Shown here: in pieces, positions 15,955 through 22,981 of the stretch
Numbering within the stretch: position 1 is the stretch's first letter
Layout: every line of letters begins with the position of its first letter
Assembly (NCBI GenBank): GCA_031430875.1
Contig: JANPCI010000352.1
Coordinates: forward strand, 1 to 22,981
Source: Sva-07 sp031430875
Lineage (GTDB): Bacteria > Actinomycetota > Acidimicrobiia > Acidimicrobiales > Ilumatobacteraceae
Direction: 5' to 3'
Length of the DNA stretch: 22,981 bases
The notes under the pieces: generated by a model
What the model saw: the letters and a program-made list of their open reading frames with translations, nothing else
What the model was told of the DNA's origin: nothing
Database searches by the model: none
Translations under genes and position numbers: made by a program

Positions 15955-16713
15955 TCAGCCCAGGCCGTCGTCGGCGACGCGGCCGTCCTTCATGTGCACG
16001 ATGCGTTCCGCGGCGTCGGCCACCGGCTGGTCGTGGGTGACCATCAGGATCGTCTGGCCGCCCTGGTGGAGGCGCCGGAAGAGTTCGAGAACCTCATCGC
16101 CGCCCTCGCTGTCGAGCGCGCCGGTCGGTTCGTCGGCGAGCACGATCGTCGGTTCGTTGGCGAGCGCACGAGCGATCGCCAACCGTTGGCGTTGCCCCCC
16201 CGAGAGGACGCCCGGTGCCTGCTTGGCCTTGTCGCCGATGCCGAGCAGATCGAGCAGATCGCGGGCCCTCGACTCGGCCACCTTGCGCTTGCGGCCGGCG
16301 ATCACGGCGGGCATCACGACGTTCTCCAACACGGTCATTCCCTCGAGCAGATTGAAGAATTGGAACACGATGCCCACGTGCTGACGCCGCATGATGGCGA
16401 GCGCGTTCTCGTCCTTGCCGGCCAACGATTCGCCCGCGATCACGACCTCACCCTCGTCGGGGACGTCGAGGCCGGCGACGAGGTTGAGCATCGTCGACTT
16501 CCCGCACCCCGACGGTCCCATCACGGCGACGAACTCGCCGGTGCGCACCGTGAGATCGGCGCCCCGGAGCGCTCGCACCGGAGCGGTGTCCTGCTCGAAG
16601 GTGCGATACACGGCAGTGACCTCCACCGCGGGGCCGGTCGAGGGTGGTTCGCTCGTAGCCCCGGCGATCAGCGGTTCGAGTTGGACGGGGTCGAGCGACG
16701 TGGTGTCGGTCAT
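15955..16713 (-). CDS. ABC transporter ATP-binding protein, MacB/LolD type
   Basis: 252 residues with every nucleotide-binding motif intact: Walker A GPSGCGKST (66-74), Q-loop Gln118 in VFQFFNLL, signature LSGGQ (170-174), Walker B IVLADEP with Glu195, and H-loop His227 in VTHD. The NLLEGMTVLENV segment is typical of the LolD/MacB/FtsE branch that powers FtsX-type permeases. A variable ~28-residue lead precedes the first strand. The start is ATG 16713, fixed by AAGGAG seven bases upstream and an ATGA overlap with the cyclase stop; the frame extends upstream but inside the cyclase gene. It is the only ABC ATPase in the window, alongside five permeases. Confidence 0.96.
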   Translation of the reverse strand: MTDTTSLDPVQLEPLIAGATSEPPSTGPAVEVTAVYRTFEQDTAPVRALRGADLTVRTGEFVAVMGPSGCGKSTMLNLVAGLDVPDEGEVVIAGESLAGKDENALAIMRRQHVGIVFQFFNLLEGMTVLENVVMPAVIAGRKRKVAESRARDLLDLLGIGDKAKQAPGVLSGGQRQRLAIARALANEPTIVLADEPTGALDSEGGDEVLELFRRLHQGGQTILMVTHDQPVADAAERIVHMKDGRVADDGLG

Positions 16714-18062
16714 GTCTGGGCTCCTTCGGTCTGCAGGACGGGTGGGATCATGTCGGGTCGGGGGAGGCGGTACGGAACGACGGGCGTGTCTCGACCCTTG
16801 ACGAGTTGCGAGTCGAGTTGCTCGTACACGGCGGGCTGCTCGGTGAGCGCCTCCCATGTGGGCTCGCTCAGCACGGTCTGGCCGGGCTCTGCGAACTGTT
16901 GGAGGCGCTGGCAGAGGTTGACGGCGTCGCCGACGAGTGTGTACTCGACGCGCTCATCGCTCCCGAGCAGTGCCGCAGCCACGGTGCCGGTGCTCAGCCC
17001 GATCCCGAGCCCGAAGGGGATCAGTCCCTCGGCGGTCCACTCGGCGTTGACGGCGTCCTGGCCTCGGTGCATCGCGAGTGCGGCGGCGAGGGCGCGATCG
17101 GCGTGGTCGGTTGTCGCGACCGGCGCGCCGAACACGGCCATCACCGCATCGCCGACGTACTGCATCACTGTCCCTCCCTCCGACAGAATTGCACGATTCA
17201 TCTCGGCTCGGTGACGATTGAGCTGTTGGGCGAGCACCGCGAGGTCGGCGTGTTCGGCGATCGTCGTGTAGCCGCGGATGTCGCTCATCACCACGGTCAC
17301 GTCGAGCGTCTCGGTTTCGCCGACTGCCCTGCCCTCGGCGATGAGCTGGTCGGCGACGCCGGTTGGCAGTAGCCGGCTCAGGCTCTCGCCCTGTTCTTCG
17401 CGTTCGACGATCGCCCGGTGCAGGCGACGCAGGCGGTCGAGTGCACCGGCCTGCCCGCTCGAGACCCCCTCGGCGAGGTGGACGAACAGTCGCTCCACCC
17501 GGTCGGCAACGGCCGATGGTGTGGTGTTGAGCGTGACGGCGATCGACTTGATGGTGCGGCCGCTCGCGATCATCTCGAGCAGTTCGTCGTCGTCCGTGCT
17601 GAGCCCGCCGGTCCGTCGGGCCGGGTTGATCAATGCCGACACGATCACCGGGTCGAGCATCGAGCCGCCAGTTGCAACCTCACGAATCGCCCGGGAGAGC
17701 TGGTCGCCCTCGGCGATGCGGTCCTTCAACAGATAGGCGTACCCGGCGGAGCCCTCGGCGAGGAGCGCCACCGCATAGTCGGGATCGTCGTACTGGCTGA
17801 GGATGACGATGCCGGTGCCTGGGTGACGCTTGCGGATCTCCTTGCATGCGTCGATGCCTTCGGACTCGAAGTGTGGTGGCATGCGGATGTCGCTCACGAC
17901 GACGTCGGGATGCGCCTCGCAGGCGCCGGCGACGAGCGTGTCGTAGTCCTCGGCGACGCCGATCACCTCGACGTCGGGGTCGCGTTGCAACATGGCGCTC
18001 ACGCCGGCACGGATGATCGCGCTGTCGTCGGCGAGAAAGACGGTGATGGCCCGCATTGGCAT
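16710..18062 (-). CDS. Response regulator fused to a class III adenylate/guanylate cyclase (REC-HTH-CYC)
   Basis: 450 residues. Residues 1-130 are a NarL-type receiver: acidic pair in FLADDS (Asp12, Asp13), phospho-acceptor Asp58 in VVVSDIRMP, Ser89 in VILSQYDD, Lys113 in YLLKDR. Residues ~153-200 resemble a LuxR/NarL helix-turn-helix (LSTDDDELLEMIASGRTIKSIAVTLN) but are weak. Residues ~252-432 are a class III cyclase: metal Asp261 in MSDIRGYTT, metal Asp305 in YVGDAVMAVFG, Thr375 in EYTLVGD, and Asn382 and Arg386 in VNLCQRL. Gln301 stands where many cyclases have a purine-contacting Lys. Metal and transition-state residues are present, so activity is likely. AAGGAG supports ATG 18062 (9 nt away) or GTG 18065 (6 nt). 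It heads the minus-strand operon. Confidence 0.93.
   Translation of the reverse strand: MPMRAITVFLADDSAIIRAGVSAMLQRDPDVEVIGVAEDYDTLVAGACEAHPDVVVSDIRMPPHFESEGIDACKEIRKRHPGTGIVILSQYDDPDYAVALLAEGSAGYAYLLKDRIAEGDQLSRAIREVATGGSMLDPVIVSALINPARRTGGLSTDDDELLEMIASGRTIKSIAVTLNTTPSAVADRVERLFVHLAEGVSSGQAGALDRLRRLHRAIVEREEQGESLSRLLPTGVADQLIAEGRAVGETETLDVTVVMSDIRGYTTIAEHADLAVLAQQLNRHRAEMNRAILSEGGTVMQYVGDAVMAVFGAPVATTDHADRALAAALAMHRGQDAVNAEWTAEGLIPFGLGIGLSTGTVAAALLGSDERVEYTLVGDAVNLCQRLQQFAEPGQTVLSEPTWEALTEQPAVYEQLDSQLVKGRDTPVVPYRLPRPDMIPPVLQTEGAQT
16721..16726 (-). promoter_or_regulatory. Ribosome binding site of the ABC ATPase
   Basis: AAGGAG on the minus strand lies seven bases before ATG 16713. It sets the ATPase start inside the 3' end of the cyclase gene and supports translation coupled to it. 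Confidence 0.75.
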
Positions 18063-18071
18063 CACACTCTG

Positions 18072-18077
18072 CTCCTT
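18072..18077 (-). promoter_or_regulatory. Ribosome binding site of the receiver-cyclase gene
   Basis: AAGGAG on the minus strand lies six bases before GTG 18065 and nine before ATG 18062. A later ATG at 18056 would be 15 bases away and is less likely. Confidence 0.65.
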
Positions 18078-18112
18078 CCGGCTCGATCGGGCGAGGGCGT
18101 CACCCTGCGTTG

Positions 18113-18159
18113 TCGTGGGGGTGCCAGCTACACCACGCGACGCCGGACGGCACCCTTCC
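18113..18159 (+). repeat. 47-bp hairpin-forming repeat, copy 1 (candidate operator)
   Basis: All 47 bases are identical to 20683-20729. Arms GGGTGCC (18119-18125) and GGCACCC (18149-18155) can form a stem. An inner GGTG-N7-CACC inverted repeat also exists. The copy sits in the 152-bp divergent gap between the receiver-cyclase operon and permease 4, ending 55 bp before the permease start. Confidence 0.85.
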
Positions 18160-18179
18160 AGCCGATCGCGAGATTGGTG

Positions 18180-18185
18180 TAGAAC
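18180..18185 (+). promoter_or_regulatory. Possible -10 element upstream of permease 4
   Basis: TAGAAC lies 20 bases after the repeat, preceded by GTG. The same hexamer sits 19 bases after the second repeat copy, within GTAGAAC in both places, although the bases between repeat and hexamer differ. Conserved spacing to the repeat makes it a candidate -10. There is no independent support. Confidence 0.3.
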
Positions 18186-18214
18186 TGCTCCACGATGTGT
18201 GGGGGGACGTCTCG

Positions 18215-20668
18215 ATGCTGAGCTCCGCCGAGATCATGAGGGCTCGCTCGCTGCTTCGCCGGCACTGGCGGGCGACGATCGTGCTCGGTGTGTTCGCGGG
18301 TCTGGCCGGTGGAGCTGCACTCGGCGTCTGGGGGATTGCCCGCCGTACTTCAACGGTGTATGACCGCTTGCAGGCATACGAGGACGCAGCGACGTTGACA
18401 GTCGTGGGTTGCCAAGAGGGCGTCACGATCGCCGACTTCGAGGCATCCGGAGGCCAGATCTGCGACGGTTACGACTACGCCGACCTCCGGGAGTTTCTGA
18501 CGATCATGCCCGAGGTGGAATCGGCGGGGAGATTCATCGTTGCCATCAGTCGTGTTGCTGCTGCTGACGATCCTGATCGAAGCGTTCGTCAGCTTGTCCC
18601 GGTTGCCATCGATCCGGGGGCGGTAATTGCCTTCGGTACGCCGATCGTGGTCGTCGGGCGGTTCGCTGACCCCGAGGTGGCCACGGAGGCGACGATCAAC
18701 GAGGCAGAGGCCTCTCGCCTCGGTGTCGGCGTCGGTGACGAGGTCGTAATCACGCCCTACCGCGCCGATGAGTTCGATCTTGCCGGAGAAGGTTCGGCAG
18801 CTGCTGGCGGAGTGCGGACCACCGTGACGGTGGTGGGGATCACCCGGCGACCAAGTGACCTCGTCGGCCGCTTCGGGGGGACGAGCAACTACGAAGACAC
18901 CGGCGCGGTCACCGTCGGCCCTGGCTGGTGGGAGGAGATTGGCGGGGATGCGGCCGCGTACGGCCCCGTCGCCTTCGCCGTGTCGACCACGTCGCCCAGC
19001 GGGGATGACGTGGTGGTGCAGGCTCTGAACGATCGCTGGCCCGACCGTCTGCGGGACATTCTGCCAGGGCGCCTCTTCACCTCGGACAGTCAACAGACCG
19101 TGCGTGATGCGATCCGCCTCCAATCGGTCGGGCTCTACCTGATTGCCGCCGTTGTCGCGCTCGCGGGTTTCCTGTTCGCCGGGCAGGCGGTCTCGAGGCA
19201 ATCACGTCTCGAGTGGGCCGATGCAGCGGTACTCGATGCGATGGGTATGACCCGGCGTGAGATGGTCAGGGCGAGCGCGTTACGTACGCTGGCGGTCGCG
19301 GGGCTGGCAGCGTTCGTGGCGGTCATCGTGACCATTGCCCTGTCACCGTTCGGGCCGATTGGAATTGGTCGTGCGGCCGAACCGAACCGCGGGGTTGGCG
19401 TCGATTGGATGGTGCTCGGCTTGGGGGTCGCGACTGTCGTGCTCGGTGTGATGATCTTTGCGTTGTTCCCCATCGCCACGCTTCGCATGCGAGCGGCGGC
19501 AGAGGTGCCGGTGGGTACGTCGCGTCGCACTGTGTCGTTGTTGCCGCCCTCGGGTGTTGCCGGGTGGGCCATCACCAACTCGCGTCGGGCGGGTCGCCTC
19601 GCGTTGAGTTCGGCAATCGTGGGGGTGGCGTTCGCGGCTGCTGCGGGTGTTGCGGCCTGGTCGCTGGTGACCAGCTACGACGAACTCCGGGCCGAGCCGG
19701 CAAGCTACGGCTCGGCGTGGGACGCGGTGGTCGGCAACGTGGGAAGCCCGTCGCAGCAGGTTGACACGCGAGCCCGGCTCGAATCGGTCTCCGGAATCGA
19801 CGCTGTCGGGCTCCTGTCGACCCAGGGGATCCGGGATGATCCGACCTTCACGGTCTTTGCCGGCGAGCCGTTCCTGGGTGATGTCGACTTCGGGACGATC
19901 ATCGCTGGGCGGGCACCGATCAAGCCGACCGAGGTTGCGCTCGGGCGCACGAGCATGCGCAAGTACGACGTCGGAATTGGTGACACGTTCACGGTTGTCG
20001 ATCCGGACGACCCCGCCAACACGTTCGACCTCGATGTCGTCGGTGCGGTCGTGGTCAACGATGCAAACGGACCGCGCCCCGGTGTCGGCGCGCTCGTCAC
20101 GCCGGAGGCATTCGCGTCCATGGCACCCGAGTCGCAGAGCGCGAATTATGCGGTCTACATCGAGCCCGGCGCGGACCGAGATGCGACCCTCACCGCGCTC
20201 CGGGAGGCCTTTCCGACGACGTTCCACGCCGAGAGCACCCCGACGCAGGTGTCGAACCTGGGGCTCGTGTCGGGCCAGCCCGCCTGGCTCGCCCTGATCA
20301 TCGGGCTGCTCGCCGGGGCGGCCCTGATCCATGCCCTGGTCACGTCGGTGCGGAGCAATCGGCGCCAGATCGGTGTACTGAAGTCGATCGGCTTCACCAA
20401 GCGCCAGGTGTTGTCGACGGTTGCCTGGCATGCATCGTTGCTGGCCGGCGCAGCCCTGATCGTCGGGATCCCGCTCGGCGTCGTCATCGGCCGCGTGACG
20501 TGGAGCGCGATCGTCGACAATCTCGGTGTGGTGTCGTCGCCCGTCGTGCCGCTGACCGCGATCGTCGGTGTGGCGGCGCTCGTGCTCGTCGTCGCCAACC
20601 TCGCCGCCCTCGGCCCTGGATGGGCGGCAGCCCGCACCCGCGCCGCCACCGCCCTTCGTACCGAGTGA
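18215..20668 (+). CDS. FtsX/MacB-type ABC transporter permease (permease 4)
   Basis: 817 residues with the same two-half layout. TM1 (~21-42) precedes GIARRTSTVYDRL, a divergent form of the GARRA motif. The first extracytoplasmic domain has Cys66 and Cys83 (GCQEG, GQICDG). The second half opens with AGWAITNSRRAGR rather than RFALEPGRG, so this is the most divergent copy here. The coupling region is RSNRRQIGVLKSIGFTKRQ and the C-terminus is TALRTE. The start is ATG 18215, with GGGGGGA seven bases upstream; GTG 18197 and ATG 18236 are alternatives. It is divergent from the receiver-cyclase operon and followed after 122 bp by permease 5. A shared control region and use of the operon's ATPase are plausible inferences. 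Confidence 0.92.
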   Translation: MLSSAEIMRARSLLRRHWRATIVLGVFAGLAGGAALGVWGIARRTSTVYDRLQAYEDAATLTVVGCQEGVTIADFEASGGQICDGYDYADLREFLTIMPEVESAGRFIVAISRVAAADDPDRSVRQLVPVAIDPGAVIAFGTPIVVVGRFADPEVATEATINEAEASRLGVGVGDEVVITPYRADEFDLAGEGSAAAGGVRTTVTVVGITRRPSDLVGRFGGTSNYEDTGAVTVGPGWWEEIGGDAAAYGPVAFAVSTTSPSGDDVVVQALNDRWPDRLRDILPGRLFTSDSQQTVRDAIRLQSVGLYLIAAVVALAGFLFAGQAVSRQSRLEWADAAVLDAMGMTRREMVRASALRTLAVAGLAAFVAVIVTIALSPFGPIGIGRAAEPNRGVGVDWMVLGLGVATVVLGVMIFALFPIATLRMRAAAEVPVGTSRRTVSLLPPSGVAGWAITNSRRAGRLALSSAIVGVAFAAAAGVAAWSLVTSYDELRAEPASYGSAWDAVVGNVGSPSQQVDTRARLESVSGIDAVGLLSTQGIRDDPTFTVFAGEPFLGDVDFGTIIAGRAPIKPTEVALGRTSMRKYDVGIGDTFTVVDPDDPANTFDLDVVGAVVVNDANGPRPGVGALVTPEAFASMAPESQSANYAVYIEPGADRDATLTALREAFPTTFHAESTPTQVSNLGLVSGQPAWLALIIGLLAGAALIHALVTSVRSNRRQIGVLKSIGFTKRQVLSTVAWHASLLAGAALIVGIPLGVVIGRVTWSAIVDNLGVVSSPVVPLTAIVGVAALVLVVANLAALGPGWAAARTRAATALRTE

Positions 20669-20682
20669 TTGTGCGGGCTGAT

Positions 20683-20729
20683 TCGTGGGGGTGCCAGCTA
20701 CACCACGCGACGCCGGACGGCACCCTTCC
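20683..20729 (+). repeat. 47-bp hairpin-forming repeat, copy 2 (candidate operator)
   Basis: It is identical to 18113-18159 over 47 bases, with flanks unlike those of copy 1. It starts 15 bases after the permease 4 stop and ends 61 bp before the permease 5 start, so its position relative to the gene matches copy 1 closely. No T-run follows the stem, which argues against a simple terminator for permease 4. Confidence 0.85.
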
Positions 20730-20748
20730 GGCGGACTGCCCGTGGGAG

Positions 20749-20754
20749 TAGAAC
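20749..20754 (+). promoter_or_regulatory. Possible -10 element upstream of permease 5
   Basis: TAGAAC lies 19 bases after the second 47-bp repeat, mirroring the first copy. This suggests permease 5 has its own promoter. It rests only on the matching spacing. Confidence 0.3.
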
Positions 20755-20790
20755 GGCACTCGTCATGAACGACGGGGAGCGTGCGCGCTG

Positions 20791-22981
20791 ATGCGGGGGG
20801 CCTGGCTGTGGGCGCGCTCCGACCTTCGGCGACGGTGGATGTCACTCGTGGTGGTGGCGCTGTTCATCGCGTTCGCCTCGGGTGCGACGATGGCACTCGT
20901 GGCCGGCGCACGCCGAGCAGGCTCCGCCACCGAGCGTTTTGCATCCGCGAGCGATCTTGCCGACCTGCTGGCATTCGTCGGCTACGACCCGTCGGATGCC
21001 ACAGGCGCTCTACACGACCAGAGTGTCGCGGATCTGGTCGCCGCGCTCGATCGCGATCCCGATGTCACCCGGTACGAACGAGGCGAGACCGTGGTGGTGA
21101 CGCCCGATCCCGTGCCGCCGGGATCGTTCGGCTTTGCGTACGTCGCTCAACCGGGCGGTGGTCCGGGCCTCTTCGGGACTCCGCTGCTGCTGGACGGTCG
21201 ATACCCCACCGCTGCCGACGAGATGCTCGTCAACGAACGCGCCGCCAAGCTCTTCGACCTCCATGTGGGCGAACGCCGTCAACTCCTCGCTCTCGCCTGC
21301 TTCGACTGTGAGCAGGAGCGGCTGGACGCCGAGGTGACGATCACCGGTATCGCGAGGTTGGACGGCGATCTCATCGACGACCCTTCCACGGTGGGCCTGT
21401 TCCTCGTTCAGCCGACGTTCCTCGACGGAGCGTGGACGAAGTACGCCCGTCCTGGCACGATCGTCGCGATCCATCTGGCTGATGGCGCCGACCCGGTGGC
21501 CGTATCGCAACGGTTGACACCGCTCATCACGGGCGGTGACATCGGCAACAGCTCCTCGAGTCTTCGCGTCGCCGAGCGCGCAGGTGATCTTCAGAGCAAC
21601 GCACTCCTGGTCGCCGCGGCAACCATCGGCATGATCGGTCTCGTGGTCGCGGCGCAGGCGATGGGTCGGCACATCTCGGTGCGCCGCGACGACGAACAAG
21701 TCCTGCTCGGCCTGGGTCTCGATCGCAAGCAACGAATGGCTGCGGTCGCCGCGGTGCTTGCACCTGCGGTGGTCATGGGAGCTGGCGCGGCGTTGCCTGT
21801 CGCCGTCGTCCTCTCGCCGCTGCTGCCTCTCGGACTGAGCCGTCGGGCCGATCCCGACGTCGGCTTGCATCTCGACCTCCTCGTGGTCGGTGTCGGCGTG
21901 CTGACCACCATGGTGGTCGGTGCCATGGTGGTTGCGTTCGTTGCCCGTCGCTGGCTGCAGAGCCCAGCAGAGTTGCCGTCACGCGCGTCGTCGACGATCG
22001 CCACGCTCGCCGGTCTCGGTGTGGGGCCCGTTCCGTTGACCGGCAGTCGATTCGCCCTGGATCGCGGGCTCGGTGCGAAGCGACTGCCGACACGCACGAC
22101 GATCGCCGTTGGGGTCATGACCGTCGCAATCGTCTGCGCGGCGGTCGTGATGCGCTCCAGTGTCGATGGATTGGTTCACGACCCAGCGGCGTACGGTCAG
22201 GACTGGCAGTTGCGCGTCGGTACCGGAGAAGGCGAGGTGTCGACGATGGCCGAGCAACTGGCCACCGACCCACGCGTCGAAGCGCTCGATCTTGTTGCCC
22301 AGGGTGCACTCGATGTGGCCACCGACGACGATGCGGGTGCCCGGGTCGCGACGCTCGGGATTCAGGGGGTCGAGGGCGGTTCGTCACTCGGGATCCTGTC
22401 GGGGCGGGCCCCGAACGGCCCCGGTGAGATCGCCTTCGGGTCCCAGTCGATGGGAGACCTCCACGTCGGCATCGGTGACACCGTCACCGTGAACGCGTCG
22501 TGTGGGCAACGCTCGATGGTGGTCGTCGGCCGGACGATTGTGCCGCTCATCGGCGGCGACAATCCCGACGTTGGCTCGGTGATCGACCTCGGAGGGTTCG
22601 ACGACCTCTGCGCCGAACAGTTGACCGCGTCGATCGACCAGAACCGTGGTGTCCTGGTGCGTCTGCGCGACGACGCTGACCTCGAAGTGTTCACGGCTGA
22701 TCTCGATGCCCAGGGCCTGTATTTCGAGCCGACGAGCCGACCGAGCAGCGTGACGTCGCTGCGTGACATCGCCGATGCACCGATGATCGTCGCCGTCATC
22801 GCCGCGCTCATGGGTTCGGCTGCCATCGCCTACGGATTGGCGCTCACTGTTCGTCGACGCCGGGAGGACCTCGCGATCCTTCGTGCCCTCGGCCTCAGGT
22901 CATCGCAGACAGGATGGGTGATCACCTGGCAGGCAACCATCGTTGCGGTGATCTCGATCGTGCTCGGCGTTCCCATCGGGA
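20791..22981 (+). CDS. FtsX/MacB-type ABC transporter permease, 3'-truncated by the window (permease 5)
   Basis: 730 codons are visible before the window ends at VLGVPIG, a point that lies about 55-70 residues before the C-terminus in the related permeases. TM1 is followed by GARRAGSATERF. The first extracytoplasmic domain has a Cys-X-X-Cys pair at Cys170 and Cys173 (ACFDCEQE). The second half opens with GSRFALDRGLG, and the coupling region is RRREDLAILRALG. It is closest in style to permease 2 (the WAR..RRRW lead and the LSRRADPDVGLH segment). The start is ATG 20791, giving the usual short lead before RRRW; GGGGAG lies 11 bases upstream, a rather long spacing. The first coding base overlaps the stop of an 8-codon frame. 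Confidence 0.93.
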   Translation, partial: MRGAWLWARSDLRRRWMSLVVVALFIAFASGATMALVAGARRAGSATERFASASDLADLLAFVGYDPSDATGALHDQSVADLVAALDRDPDVTRYERGETVVVTPDPVPPGSFGFAYVAQPGGGPGLFGTPLLLDGRYPTAADEMLVNERAAKLFDLHVGERRQLLALACFDCEQERLDAEVTITGIARLDGDLIDDPSTVGLFLVQPTFLDGAWTKYARPGTIVAIHLADGADPVAVSQRLTPLITGGDIGNSSSSLRVAERAGDLQSNALLVAAATIGMIGLVVAAQAMGRHISVRRDDEQVLLGLGLDRKQRMAAVAAVLAPAVVMGAGAALPVAVVLSPLLPLGLSRRADPDVGLHLDLLVVGVGVLTTMVVGAMVVAFVARRWLQSPAELPSRASSTIATLAGLGVGPVPLTGSRFALDRGLGAKRLPTRTTIAVGVMTVAIVCAAVVMRSSVDGLVHDPAAYGQDWQLRVGTGEGEVSTMAEQLATDPRVEALDLVAQGALDVATDDDAGARVATLGIQGVEGGSSLGILSGRAPNGPGEIAFGSQSMGDLHVGIGDTVTVNASCGQRSMVVVGRTIVPLIGGDNPDVGSVIDLGGFDDLCAEQLTASIDQNRGVLVRLRDDADLEVFTADLDAQGLYFEPTSRPSSVTSLRDIADAPMIVAVIAALMGSAAIAYGLALTVRRRREDLAILRALGLRSSQTGWVITWQATIVAVISIVLGVPIG

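Noticed and set aside
16714..16857. N-terminal extension of the ABC ATPase frame
   Set aside because: It lies inside the cyclase gene, is Arg-rich, and the ribosome binding site and ATGA overlap place the start at 16713.
18113..18159. Riboswitch or intrinsic terminator reading of the 47-bp repeat
   Set aside because: No match to a riboswitch consensus I know and no T-run after the stem; the position before a possible -10 fits an operator better.
19343..20845. Long minus-strand open frame opposite permease 4
   Set aside because: Antisense to a well-supported permease, and its translation shows no domain and an Arg/Pro/Asp-rich composition.
1..22981. tRNA, rRNA, insertion sequences, attachment sites or prophage genes
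   Set aside because: No cloverleaf, rRNA stretch, transposase or integrase motif was seen on either strand; the genes are continuous and similar in style.

Overview
The window is high-GC, densely packed bacterial DNA with frequent GTG starts, 4-base ATGA gene overlaps, an MprAB-style two-component pair and an FMN split-barrel protein. Together these suggest an actinobacterium, possibly of the Acidimicrobiia (Ilumatobacter-like). That placement is an inference from style, not from a marker gene. I see no tRNA, rRNA, CRISPR array, transposase or phage gene, and no gene-free stretch longer than about 300 bases.

Layout. (1) 1-1985, plus strand: the end of an OmpR/PhoB-type response regulator and its HAMP-containing histidine kinase, overlapping by one base. 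(2) 2001-2107: two tandem copies of an imperfectly repeated hairpin between convergent genes. (3) 4452-2140, minus strand: a cupredoxin-like lipoprotein, a cyclic-nucleotide-binding protein joined to it by an ATGA overlap, and an FMN-binding split-barrel protein. (4) 4584-8897, plus strand: an FtsX/MacB-type permease, a CrtI-like FAD oxidoreductase and a receiver-only response regulator, each overlapping or abutting the next. (5) 18062-8925, minus strand: one tightly packed five-gene unit. In order of transcription it is a receiver-HTH-class III adenylate cyclase fusion, a MacB/LolD-type ABC ATPase, two FtsX-type permeases, and a large multi-pass GAF-containing histidine kinase of the NarX/DegS type. 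(6) 18215-22981, plus strand: two more FtsX-type permeases, the second cut by the window end. Each is preceded by an identical 47-bp hairpin-forming repeat.

How the genes may work together. The main feature is an ABC-exporter-like cluster with five large FtsX permeases but one visible ATPase. The unit also carries a histidine kinase and a response regulator whose output is a nucleotide cyclase fused behind a weak HTH. A cyclic-nucleotide-binding protein with an intact-looking phosphate-binding cassette lies about 13 kb away. A plausible but unproven model is kinase to receiver-cyclase to cAMP to effector, with the permeases as the sensing or transport arm. A short motif, TGGGGTGCCAGC or TGGGGGTGCCAGC, recurs at four gene boundaries in the cluster and is a candidate shared operator.
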